Part shown: positions 1 to 5,506 of the stretch, in pieces
Numbering within the stretch: position 1 is the first letter of the stretch
Layout: the number at the start of each line of letters is the position of its first letter
Assembly (NCBI GenBank): GCA_012728025.1
Contig: JAAYFX010000062.1
Coordinates: 1 to 10,195 of the forward strand
Reading direction: 5' to 3'
Origin: Clostridiales bacterium
GTDB taxonomy: Bacteria; Bacillota; Clostridia; Oscillospirales; Oscillospiraceae
DNA length: 10,195 bases
Notes under the pieces: generated by a model
Told to the model about the DNA's origin: nothing
Seen by the model: only the letters and a program-made list of their open reading frames with translations
The model's database searches: none
Made by a program: the position numbers and the translations under genes

Positions 1-65
1 CAGTAGGATAGAGCAACTGCCTTCTAAGCAGTAGGTCAGGGGTTCGAGTCCCTTCTGGCGTACCA
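1..65 (+). tRNA. tRNA-Arg (anticodon TCT), 5' truncated by the window edge
   Basis: The anticodon stem ACTGC/GCAGT (16-20/28-32) encloses the loop CTTCTAA, giving anticodon TCT, which reads AGA arginine codons. The T arm (40-54) has the loop TTCGAGT. The 3' acceptor strand CTGGCGT (55-61), discriminator A62 and encoded CCA (63-65) are intact. The window starts inside the D arm (the last base of its 5' strand), so roughly the first 12 nt are missing. It is the first visible member of a four-tRNA cluster. Confidence 0.93.
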
Positions 66-68
66 ATT

Positions 69-98
69 TTCGAAGGTTTCCGTTTTTGGAATTATAAT
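69..98 (+). promoter_or_regulatory. possible internal promoter before tRNA-His
   Basis: A perfect -10 hexamer TATAAT lies at 93-98, eight bases before the first base of tRNA-His. A start 7-9 nt downstream would fall almost at the mature tRNA 5' end. The matching -35 (TTCGAA, 69-74, spacing 18) is poor, so this may be chance AT-rich spacer. The cluster is probably read mainly from a promoter upstream of the window. Confidence 0.25.
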
Positions 99-106
99 GT
101 ATATAT

Positions 107-184
107 GGTGGGTATAGCTCAGTTGGTTAGAGCACCGGATTGTGGTTCCGGGTGTCGAGGGTTCGAATCCCTTTATCCACCCCA
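107..184 (+). tRNA. tRNA-His (anticodon GTG)
   Basis: The anticodon stem CCGGA/TCCGG encloses TTGTGGT, giving anticodon GTG. The acceptor strands GTGGGTA (108-114) and TATCCAC (174-180) pair perfectly. The extra 5' G at 107 faces discriminator C181, the G-1:C73 pair that identifies histidine tRNAs. CCA is encoded at 182-184. All four arms are normal. Confidence 0.97.
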
Positions 185-224
185 TTATAATTCTTGGTTT
201 CAGCTTGAATTTACATTGTCACAT

Positions 225-298
225 TGGGATATAGTGTAATGGTAACACACTAGACTTTGACTCTGGTATTGTAGGTTCGAGCCCTGCTATCCCAGCCA
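225..298 (+). tRNA. tRNA-Gln (anticodon TTG)
   Basis: The acceptor strands TGGGATA (225-231) and TATCCCA (288-294) pair perfectly, followed by discriminator G295 and encoded CCA (296-298). The anticodon stem CTAGA/TCTGG with loop CTTTGAC gives anticodon TTG (glutamine CAA). The short D arm (AGTGTAATGGTAACACA region) is typical of tRNA-Gln. Confidence 0.95.
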
Positions 299-308
299 AC
301 TTTCTTGT

Positions 309-384
309 GATTCAGTAGCTCAGTAGGCAGAGCATCTGCCTTTTAAGCAGAGGGTCCGGGGTTCGAATCCCCGCTGAGTCACCA
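309..384 (+). tRNA. tRNA-Lys (anticodon TTT)
   Basis: The acceptor strands GATTCAG (309-315) and CTGAGTC (374-380) pair with one G-T wobble. The anticodon stem TCTGC/GCAGA encloses CTTTTAA, giving anticodon TTT (lysine AAA). Discriminator A381 and encoded CCA (382-384) follow. It is the last tRNA of the cluster, directly before a terminator. Confidence 0.97.
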
Positions 385-420
385 AACCCCTGTAACCAAA
401 ACGGTTGCAGGGGTTTTTTA
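385..420 (+). terminator. rho-independent terminator of the tRNA cluster
   Basis: A long hairpin starts immediately after the CCA of tRNA-Lys: 385-397 pairs with 403-415 (core CCCCTG/CAGGGG, then AACC/GGTT) around a five-base loop AAAAC. A run of T (414-419) follows. The strong stem and T tract make this a clear intrinsic terminator. Confidence 0.93.
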
Positions 421-502
421 TCTGTAATTTTCAAAACCCCAACAGTGACTCGGTCACAGCTTTTTATATCATTTATCGTTAAGGTAAAGCTGAGGTGGTT
501 CA

Positions 503-679
503 ATGAAAGGATTATTAATCTATATTATCGGTGCCGTCCTTGGTGCTGTGCTGGGGTTTTTATACTATAAGTTTGTGGGCTGTGCCAGCGGAGCCTGCCC
601 CATAACGTCAAATCCCAATATTTCCACAGTTTACGGGGCTATACTCGGTGTTCTAATCGCTGGAATTTTTAAAAGGTAG
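503..679 (+). CDS. small membrane protein, DUF6132-like (58 aa)
   Basis: This 58-residue reading frame has a good ribosome binding site (GAGGTGG, 492-498) four bases before the ATG. Residues 4-22 form a glycine/alanine-rich hydrophobic segment and residues 43-56 a second one, so the protein should be a small double-spanning inner-membrane protein with a short loop. The loop carries G26-C27-x4-C32-PITSNP, two cysteines that could bind a metal or form a disulfide. From memory this GCxSGxCPITSNP signature matches the uncharacterised DUF6132 family, but I could not check it. The function is unknown. It stands alone between the tRNA terminator and the next small gene, and ends in a basic KR tail that probably stays in the cytoplasm. 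Confidence 0.8.
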   Translation: MKGLLIYIIGAVLGAVLGFLYYKFVGCASGACPITSNPNISTVYGAILGVLIAGIFKR

Positions 680-732
680 CATATATTTGTCGGTCAAAGC
701 CGCAAAGGTGCTAAAGACGCTTATGTCTAAAT

Positions 733-766
733 GTATAAAAGTTGACTGCTTGCAAACACTTTATAC
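733..766. promoter_or_regulatory. inverted repeat upstream of the 43-aa gene
   Basis: GTATAAA (733-739) and TTTATAC (760-766) are perfect inverted arms 20 nt apart. They flank a TTGACT hexamer (742-747) and end just before the ribosome binding site at 767-774. This could be an operator over a promoter or a leader stem. The -35/-10 spacing I can draw (12 nt to TTTATA) is too short for a standard promoter, so its role is uncertain. Confidence 0.3.
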
Positions 767-777
767 GAGGTGATACT

Positions 778-909
778 ATGGCAAAGCAGGGAATGAAGCG
801 GCCGGAGATAAATCGGGATACAGAAAAAAATGAACAGCCGCCTGTGCCGGAGCTTCAGGGTGAAGCGAAACACACAAAAAAGAAGGCAAAAACAATAACA
901 GAAAAATAG
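778..909 (+). CDS. small hydrophilic hypothetical protein (43 aa)
   Basis: This 43-residue frame starts with ATG four bases after the strong binding site GAGGTGAT (767-774) and is followed by its own terminator, so it has the anatomy of a real single gene. The protein is highly charged. Its N-terminus is MAKQGMKRPE, its middle has a short proline stretch (PPVPELQ), and its C-terminal third is lysine-rich (KHTKKKAK). There is no cysteine, signal peptide or membrane segment, and it is probably disordered. I do not recognise a family with certainty. The binding site and terminator are the main evidence that it is expressed. Confidence 0.68.
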   Translation: MAKQGMKRPEINRDTEKNEQPPVPELQGEAKHTKKKAKTITEK

Positions 910-917
910 TTTAACTT

Positions 918-950
918 TCACGGCTCGGCCATTGTCGGGTCGTGATTTTT
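918..950 (+). terminator. rho-independent terminator after the 43-aa gene
   Basis: An 11-bp stem (918-928 with 935-945, several G-T pairs) closes a six-base loop CCATTG and is followed directly by five T (946-950). It starts nine bases after the stop codon of the 43-residue gene. Confidence 0.88.
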
Positions 951-1121
951 ATGACCTATTTTGAATAATAAGGGCAGAGCTTGCCAAACTAAGTATATGG
1001 GAACAATTTTAAACAAGCCTTATTTTACAGCACATCGCCAATTACGGGAAATATAGCCGTATGTGAGTTATTTGCTGTGGTCTTTTCCTTTGGGCTGCGG
1101 CAGAAAGGAATGGTCTTTAAA

Positions 1122-1301
1122 ATGGATTATCTTCAGGAGCTACCCTTGGGTTTTGGCATGGCTTTGCTCCAAAACAGGGATGCGGCAGCATATTTTGACT
1201 CCCTGTCTCCGGAGCAACGGCAAAAACTTATCGACAAAACCCACAGCATAGGTTCTAAGCAGGAGATGCAGGCATTTGTGGATACACTGAAAATAGAATA
1301 A
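1122..1301 (+). CDS. small conserved-looking soluble protein (59 aa)
   Basis: The frame is open from 1077, but the ATG at 1122 is preferred. AAAGGA (1104-1109) lies 12 nt upstream of it, and the product then begins MDYLQELPLGFGMALLQN, a coherent start, whereas the ATG at 1110 touches the binding site. The product has 59 residues, is acidic to neutral and helix-prone, with a central SPEQRQKLIDKTHSI stretch and a C-terminal SKQEMQAFVDTL helix. It has no cysteine or membrane segment. Similar short proteins occur in Clostridia as far as I recall, without an assigned role. It has its own terminator and looks monocistronic. Confidence 0.78.
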   Translation: MDYLQELPLGFGMALLQNRDAAAYFDSLSPEQRQKLIDKTHSIGSKQEMQAFVDTLKIE

Positions 1302-1303
1302 GC

Positions 1304-1343
1304 TTTGCGGCCCCTTGTTTTTGACATAGGGGCTGCAATTTTT
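1304..1343 (+). terminator. rho-independent terminator after the 59-aa gene
   Basis: The stem 1305-1314 / 1329-1338 (TTGCGGCCCC with GGGGCTGCAA, one G-T pair) closes a 14-nt loop and is followed by T1339-1343. It lies three bases after the stop codon and separates the small genes from the ribosomal operon. Confidence 0.9.
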
Positions 1344-1564
1344 ATATGGACTTGACCCTTTAAAGCCTATCGTGAATTTTTATGGATATTTGCACCATGA
1401 GCAGATGTGAAAATAGATTTTTAAAAATGACTGGGGCAGAAGGTGTCCCTGTGCAATAGTTATCGGAAATAAGGTGGGTATCAACAGTTTTTTGAAAATT
1501 GCACCCTCGTTTTTCGTGATTTTGCAAAAACACAAAAACTTGTACAAAAAGATGCAAAATTCTA
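1344..1564. other. AT-rich gap upstream of the ribosomal promoter; no gene seen
   Basis: I see no reading frame with a binding site here on either strand. The last 40 bases (about 1524-1560) are rich in A-tracts and sit directly upstream of the -35 box at 1565, where they could act as an UP element for RNA polymerase. Confidence 0.5.
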
Positions 1565-1593
1565 TTGACATATGAATTTTTTTCTGATAGTCT
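1565..1593 (+). promoter_or_regulatory. likely main promoter of the S10-spc operon
   Basis: A perfect -35 box TTGACA (1565-1570) is separated by 17 nt from TAGTCT (1588-1593), which keeps the T1, A2 and T6 positions of TATAAT and is preceded by the extended -10 dinucleotide TG (1585-1586). A-rich DNA lies upstream. Transcription would start near 1600, leaving a leader of about 390 nt before rpsJ. No better candidate is visible between the upstream terminator and rpsJ. Confidence 0.72.
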
Positions 1594-1599
1594 ATCACA

Positions 1600-1988
1600 G
1601 CGTGTTAAAGGCTTTAGTTTCGCCTAAAGCTGCGCAAAATGCGATGAAGCGGGAGATTGCGGCTTGTAATTTCGTAGCTGATTTTCTTTTGTTTTGTTTC
1701 TTTTAGAAGATGACAATGGCTGACAAAAGAGCTTTCAGAGCGAAAAGCCGGTAACTTTCGTGGAGTATGTCCGTGTCGGGGGGTTCCCGACAACAATCGG
1801 GCGGTTGAGATAGTTCTTGATACACGCGTATATCGCTTGAACGGAGGAAAAGCCGGAAATAAAATCCGGTTTGTTTTTCGGATAAGGTCTGATACGCACG
1901 GCCAAGTGTACAGAAAAAGCTCGTCTCGCCGAACGCAATATTTACGGCAGGCTTTTGCCGCCGGAAAAAACGTATCGGAGGAATAAAT
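1600..1988 (+). promoter_or_regulatory. structured 5' leader of the S10 operon, possible attenuator
   Basis: This stretch is non-coding apart from one possible 12-codon frame (1716-1754). It contains a 5'-proximal hairpin (1611-1617/1624-1630), a perfect 7-bp hairpin TGTCGGG-GGGTT-CCCGACA (1774-1792) whose right arm could instead pair with TCGGG at 1797-1801, and a terminator-like hairpin (1850-1857/1865-1872) followed by GTTTTT. A final small hairpin lies at 1935-1950 and the rpsJ binding site at 1977-1981. A ten-base direct repeat, GAAAAGCCGG, at 1742-1751 and 1847-1856 could compete for the same pairing partner. Long leaders with feedback control are known for S10 operons, for example the L4-responsive leader of E. 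coli. Control here is inferred. Confidence 0.55.
1850..1878 (+). terminator. terminator-like hairpin inside the S10 leader
   Basis: AAGCCGGA (1850-1857) pairs with TCCGGTTT (1865-1872, one G-T) around a seven-base A-rich loop, followed by GTTTTT (1873-1878). It is weaker than the terminators at 385 and 1304, as expected for a conditional attenuator rather than a full stop. Confidence 0.5.
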
Positions 1989-2306
1989 ATGGCAACAGCA
2001 AACAAAAAGATGATTCGCATCAGACTTAAAGCATATGACCATCAGCTCATCGATAAGGCGGGCGAAAAGATAGTCGAAACAGCAAAGCGCACCGACGCTA
2101 AGGTTTCAGGCCCCATTCCCCTTCCCACCAAGAGAGAGGTTATCACCATTCTTCGTGCGGTTCATAAATATAAGGACAGCCGTGAGCAGTTCGAGCGCCG
2201 CACTCACAAGCGCCTTATAGACATTATAAATCCCACCCAGAAAACAGTTGAGGCTCTTATGTCCTTGGAATTGCCCGCTGGTGTGGAAATCGAAATGAAG
2301 CTGTAA
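1989..2306 (+). CDS. rpsJ: 30S ribosomal protein S10
   Basis: S10 sits in the head of the 30S subunit and, as NusE, also partners NusB in transcription antitermination. The 105-residue product is close to the usual 102-105. It shows the N-terminal strand IRIRLKAYDHQLID (9-22), the GPIPLPTK loop (41-48) that reaches into the head, and the SREQFERRTHKR signature (64-75). The ATG follows GGAGG (1977-1981) at a seven-base spacing. It is the first gene of the S10-spc operon, after a long leader. Unlike the rest of the operon, it is followed by a 383-nt gap before rplC. The str genes (rpsL, rpsG, fusA, tuf) that often precede rpsJ are absent. Confidence 0.98.
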   Translation: MATANKKMIRIRLKAYDHQLIDKAGEKIVETAKRTDAKVSGPIPLPTKREVITILRAVHKYKDSREQFERRTHKRLIDIINPTQKTVEALMSLELPAGVEIEMKL

Positions 2307-2689
2307 AATCCCTCTGCTTGTCTTTTTTCCTTATTTCCTCGGCTCAGCGGCTTGCAGTATAAACATACAGCAACGCCCCTTCGCCATCGAACTAAGAAAA
2401 AAATCCTGCGCAGATGGAGATTGAGCAGTTTTTACTCGACGAAAAACCCAGAGCGAATAAAGCAGATTTGCTCTTGCAGGAAAACCTGAAGGCAAACAGC
2501 TTTAATTTTACAAAATCCTACGCAATTGCCTTGCAACATTATTAAGCAAGGCGAAGTAAAAAGCGAAAACCCTGATGCCCGCAACTTGCGTAAACGGGCA
2601 CGGTCAAGTCAGCAGCCTCTTTCCTATACATCTTAATAAGAGATGAAGCGATATGCGAGCTGACCAATAACCTATAAGGAGGAAATACA
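2307..2689 (+). other. unusually long rpsJ-rplC gap with hairpins and a dispersed repeat copy
   Basis: This 383-nt gap contains three things. First, a segment around 2330-2415 resembles the start of the rpsN-rpsH gap. Second, there is a perfect hairpin GCCTTGC/GCAAGGC (2528-2534/2546-2552), extendable to nine pairs with a wobble. Third, there is a GCCCG/CGGGC stem near 2577-2599. A 43-codon frame (2414-2545) runs through it without a binding site. I see no convincing promoter or T-tailed terminator, so rplC is probably read through from upstream. The gap ends in TAAGGAGG (2675-2682), the rplC binding site. Confidence 0.6.
2330..2415 (+). repeat. dispersed hairpin repeat, copy 1
   Basis: The stretch shares the run CGGCTTGC-GTATA-ATACAGC and then a CTAARGAAAA-TCCTGC pattern with 9137-9226. 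Its hairpin GCAGTAT-AAAC-ATACAGC (2354-2371) has one A-A mismatch, where the second copy is perfect. Both copies lie in enlarged gaps of the same operon, so a mobile or duplicated non-coding element is likely. The match was found by eye and the ends are approximate. Confidence 0.5.
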
Positions 2690-3418
2690 ATGATAAACAA
2701 AGCTATCATCGGAAAAAAGGTTGGCATGACGCAAATCTTCGATGAAGCGGGCAAGGTAGTTCCGGTAACCGTCATAGAGGCGGGCCCCAACGTCGTTGTC
2801 CAGAAGAAAACAACCGACAAAGAAGGCTATAACGCTGTTCAGCTCGGCTATGAGGACATCACCGAAAGAAGGCTCTCAAACCCTGAGAAGGGTCACCTTC
2901 AGAAGGCGGGAGATTCCCTTAAGAAATACCTTAAGGAGTTTCGGTTTGAAGACATCAGTGCTCTTGACGTAGGCGACGTAATCCGTGCAGACGTTTTTGC
3001 CGAGGGTGACAAAATTGATGTTACCGGAGTTTCCAAGGGTAAGGGCTATTCCGGCGTTATCAAGCGCTGGAACGCAGGCCGCACACCTATGAGCCACGGC
3101 GGAGGCCCTGTTCACCGTCACGCAGGCTCCATGGGTTCCGGCACCAGCCCCGGCAGAATATTTAAGGGCAAAATCGGTGCAGGTCAGATGGGTAACGAGC
3201 AGGTTACCGTTCAAAATCTGGACGTTGTCAAGGTTGATGCCGATTTGAACATGATAGTAGTAAGAGGTGCAGTTCCCGGTCCCAAGGGCGGCGTGGTTTA
3301 TCTTAAGAATACCGCCAAAACCCTCAGAGCCAAAGGCACAGGAGCAGGCATCAGCGCCAACCCCCAGAAGGCTTCCGCTAGGGTCAATCCCCAGAAGGCT
3401 TCTGCAAGGAATAAATAG
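2690..3418 (+). CDS. rplC: 50S ribosomal protein L3 with repeat-bearing C-terminal tail
   Basis: L3 is a primary 23S rRNA binder whose internal loop approaches the peptidyl transferase centre. The family core is clear: IGKKVGMTQIFDEAG near the N-terminus, the central loop GGGPVHRHAGSMGSGTSPGR, and KGKIGAGQMGNEQVTVQN before the last strands, with the usual end at GAVPGPKGGVVYLKNT (about residue 208). The protein has 242 residues, about 30 more than the usual 205-212. The excess is a basic tail holding two copies of NPQKASAR (224-231, 233-240), encoded by two 27-nt repeats at 3359-3412. The start is set by TAAGGAGG at 2675-2682. The tail is probably surface-exposed and disordered; a function for it is unknown. 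Confidence 0.97.
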   Translation: MINKAIIGKKVGMTQIFDEAGKVVPVTVIEAGPNVVVQKKTTDKEGYNAVQLGYEDITERRLSNPEKGHLQKAGDSLKKYLKEFRFEDISALDVGDVIRADVFAEGDKIDVTGVSKGKGYSGVIKRWNAGRTPMSHGGGPVHRHAGSMGSGTSPGRIFKGKIGAGQMGNEQVTVQNLDVVKVDADLNMIVVRGAVPGPKGGVVYLKNTAKTLRAKGTGAGISANPQKASARVNPQKASARNK

Positions 3419-3435
3419 GGAAAGGAGAGAATGTA

Positions 3436-4059
3436 ATGCCTAAAGCAACAGTATTTAATATGTCCGGCAAGAAGGTCGGCGAGGTCGAGCTCTCCGAATC
3501 CATCTTCGGAATTGAACCCAACCAGTCGGTTCTTCATGACTCGGTCAAAAACCATCTGGCAAACCGCCGTCAGGGCACTCAAAGCGCCCTCACCAAAGGC
3601 GAAGTTGCCGTTACAACCAGAAAGCCTTGGCGTCAGAAGGGTACGGGAAGAGCCAGAGCAGGTCATGCGGGCAGCCCTATTTGGACCCATGGCGGTGTCG
3701 CTTTTGCGCCGAAGCCCCGTGATTACAGCTACACCCTTAACAAGAAGGTCAAAAGGCTTGCCTTAAAAAGCGCTCTTTCCTCGAAGGCAGCTTCCGACGA
3801 AATTATCGTTATTGATGACCTTAAGCTTGACGAGATAAAGACCAAGGCTTTTAAAAGCTTTCTCGGAAACATTGAAGTTGAGGGCAAGGCCCTTGTCATC
3901 ACAAAGGATGTAAACGAGAATGTCATTAAAAGCGCCAGAAACCTTCCCGGAATTAAAACAACCATAGCTACCATCCTGTCCCCCTACGACATCCTGAATG
4001 CCGGAAAGCTCGTGGTAGACAAGGCTGCGCTTGAGAAAATCGAGGAGGTGTACGCGTGA
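3436..4059 (+). CDS. rplD: 50S ribosomal protein L4
   Basis: L4 binds 23S rRNA early in assembly, and its long basic loop lines the peptide exit tunnel. In E. coli it also represses its own operon, so it is the natural candidate regulator of the leader at 1600-1988, though that is inference. The 207 residues match the family length. The tunnel loop is plain: TRKPWRQKGTGRARAG at 61-76, followed by SPIWTHGGVAFAPKPRDY. AAAGGAGA (3421-3428) precedes the ATG. A start-stop ATGTAA (3431-3436) overlaps the true start but lies too close to the binding site to matter. The stop TGA overlaps the rplW start as TGATG. Confidence 0.98.
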   Translation: MPKATVFNMSGKKVGEVELSESIFGIEPNQSVLHDSVKNHLANRRQGTQSALTKGEVAVTTRKPWRQKGTGRARAGHAGSPIWTHGGVAFAPKPRDYSYTLNKKVKRLALKSALSSKAASDEIIVIDDLKLDEIKTKAFKSFLGNIEVEGKALVITKDVNENVIKSARNLPGIKTTIATILSPYDILNAGKLVVDKAALEKIEEVYA

Positions 4060-4355
4060 TGAGAACTGCATATGACATCATCATCCGTCCCATCATCACA
4101 GAGCAGTCCATGGAGGACCTCGACATCAAAAAGTATGTTTTTGAAGTGGCGAAGGACGCAAATAAGATAGAGATTAAAAAAGCAATTGAGGAAATATTCG
4201 GAGTTCGCGTCATAAGAGTCAACACGACCATTGTTCCCGGCAAGGAAAAGCGTGTAGGCGCAAATCCCAAGGGCATGACAAGCGAGTGGAAAAAGGCCGT
4301 AGTCAAGCTAAGCCGTGGCTCAAAGAACATCGAAATCTTCGAGGGTATGGTGTAA
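4059..4355 (+). CDS. rplW: 50S ribosomal protein L23
   Basis: L23 lies at the tunnel exit and is the docking site for trigger factor and SRP. The product has 98 residues. The N-terminus RTAYDIIIRPIITEQSM, the helix KYVFEVAKDANKIEIKKAIEEIF (written here across residues about 25-47) and the basic NTTIVPGKEKRVG loop are typical. Two starts are possible: GTG at 4056 and ATG at 4059, one codon apart. The ATG is chosen because AGGAGGTG (4043-4050) then sits at an eight-base spacing and forms the classic TGATG overlap with rplD, implying translational coupling. Confidence 0.96.
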   Translation: MRTAYDIIIRPIITEQSMEDLDIKKYVFEVAKDANKIEIKKAIEEIFGVRVIRVNTTIVPGKEKRVGANPKGMTSEWKKAVVKLSRGSKNIEIFEGMV

Positions 4356-4370
4356 GGGAGGAAATAAAGA

Positions 4371-5207
4371 ATGTCCATTAAAACTTATAAACCTACTACA
4401 CCGTCCAGAAGACATATGACGGTTTCGGGTTTTCATGGAGTTGACAAACGAGCAACTCCCGAAAAATCCCTTGTAGAGGTTCTAAAGAATAAGGCTGGAA
4501 GAAACAACACTGGCCGCATCACCGTTCGCCATCGTGGCGGCGGCAACAAGAGAAAATACCGCATCATTGATTTTAAGCGTGGTAAAATCGATATGACCGC
4601 AACGGTCCTCCGTCTGGAGTATGACCCCAACCGCTCTGCCTTTATTGCCCTTGTGCAGTATGAGGACGGCGAAAAGCGTTATATCCTTGCCCCTGTGGGC
4701 TTAAAGGCCGGAGATACGGTTATTTCATCGGCTCATGCTGATATTAAGCCGGGCAACTGCCTGCCTATCGCAAACATTCCTGTGGGTACCGTTATCCACA
4801 ATATTGAGCTTCACCCCGGCAAGGGCGCTCAGCTTGTACGTTCTGCCGGTGTTCAGGCCCAGCTTATGGCCAAGGAAGGCGACATGGCTCAGGTTCGTCT
4901 GCCCTCCGGTGAGTACCGCAAGGTTCGCATGGAGTGCAAGGCAAGCATAGGTCAGGTTGGAAACATTGACCACGGCAACATTCACATCGGTAAGGCCGGA
5001 CGTAAACGTCATCTTGGCTGGCGTCCCACAGTTCGAGGAAGCGCCATGAACCCCTGCGACCACCCCCACGGCGGCGGCGAGGGTAAGGCACCGATTGGAC
5101 TGCCCAGTCCTGTTACACCTTGGGGCAAGCCCGCTCTCGGATATAAGACGCGTAAGGCGAAAAACAAGAGCGATAAGTATATCGTCAAGCGCCGTAACGA
5201 GAAGTAA
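4371..5207 (+). CDS. rplB: 50S ribosomal protein L2
   Basis: L2 is one of the most conserved 50S proteins; it helps join the subunits and supports the peptidyl transferase centre. The product is 278 residues, the normal size. It shows KTYKPTTPSRRHMTV at the start, GRITVRHRGGGNKRKYR (about 48-64), and the highly conserved NPCDHPHGGGEG loop near residues 227-238 with the functionally important histidines, then the basic tail KSDKYIVKRR. A cysteine replaces the more usual valine in NPVDHPHGGGEG, a variant I believe is seen in Clostridia. AGGGAGGA (4355-4362) precedes the ATG, and 15 nt separate it from rplW. Confidence 0.99.
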   Translation: MSIKTYKPTTPSRRHMTVSGFHGVDKRATPEKSLVEVLKNKAGRNNTGRITVRHRGGGNKRKYRIIDFKRGKIDMTATVLRLEYDPNRSAFIALVQYEDGEKRYILAPVGLKAGDTVISSAHADIKPGNCLPIANIPVGTVIHNIELHPGKGAQLVRSAGVQAQLMAKEGDMAQVRLPSGEYRKVRMECKASIGQVGNIDHGNIHIGKAGRKRHLGWRPTVRGSAMNPCDHPHGGGEGKAPIGLPSPVTPWGKPALGYKTRKAKNKSDKYIVKRRNEK

Positions 5208-5221
5208 GGAGGGAATTTTCA

Positions 5222-5494
5222 ATGAGCAGAAGTATCAAAAAAGGACCCTTTGCCGCTCCCGAGCTGCTTAAAAGAGTCGATGAGATGAATAAGGCAGGCG
5301 AAAAGAAGGTTTTAAAGACTTGGAGCCGTGCCTCGACGATATTCCCCACCTTCGTCGGCCACACAATTGCCGTCCACGACGGACGCCGTCATGTTCCCGT
5401 TTATATAACGGAGGACATGGTAGGCCACAAGCTTGGCGAGTTTGCGCCCACCCGCACTTACCGTGGCCATGCCGGCTCAAAGACCGGAAGATAA
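5222..5494 (+). CDS. rpsS: 30S ribosomal protein S19
   Basis: S19 binds 16S rRNA in the head of the 30S subunit and, with S13, contacts the A-site region. The 90-residue product begins MSRSIKKGPFAAPELLKRV and contains KTWSRASTIFPTFVGHTIAVHDGRRHVPVYITEDMVGHKLGEF-type family sequence (split: KTWSRASTIFP, VGHTIAVHDGRRHVPVY, MVGHKLGEFAPTRTYRGH). The length is typical. The ATG follows AAGGAGGG (5206-5213), which overlaps the end of rplB, and only 14 nt separate the genes. Its own stop codon overlaps the binding site of rplV. Confidence 0.98.
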   Translation: MSRSIKKGPFAAPELLKRVDEMNKAGEKKVLKTWSRASTIFPTFVGHTIAVHDGRRHVPVYITEDMVGHKLGEFAPTRTYRGHAGSKTGR

Positions 5495-5506
5495 GGAGGA
5501 GAATAA

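Noticed and set aside
312..503. 63-codon minus-strand frame over tRNA-Lys and the terminator
   Set aside because: It is antisense to a clear tRNA, with the SAGIRTPDPLLKRQ peptide that is a familiar tRNA-derived false protein.
1063..1251. 62-codon frame overlapping the 59-residue gene in another phase
   Set aside because: It lacks a binding site, and its composition is Trp/Cys/Ser-rich. The overlapping frame from 1122 has a binding site, coherent protein sequence and a terminator right after its stop.
1614..2042. 142-codon minus-strand frame across the S10 leader
   Set aside because: It has no binding site, overlaps the rpsJ start, and its product is low-complexity, with nested alternative frames of similar length. 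The region is better explained as an RNA leader.
3431..3436. ATGTAA start-stop overlapping the rplD start
   Set aside because: Only three bases separate it from the GGAG core, too close for initiation. The ATG at 3436 is correctly spaced.
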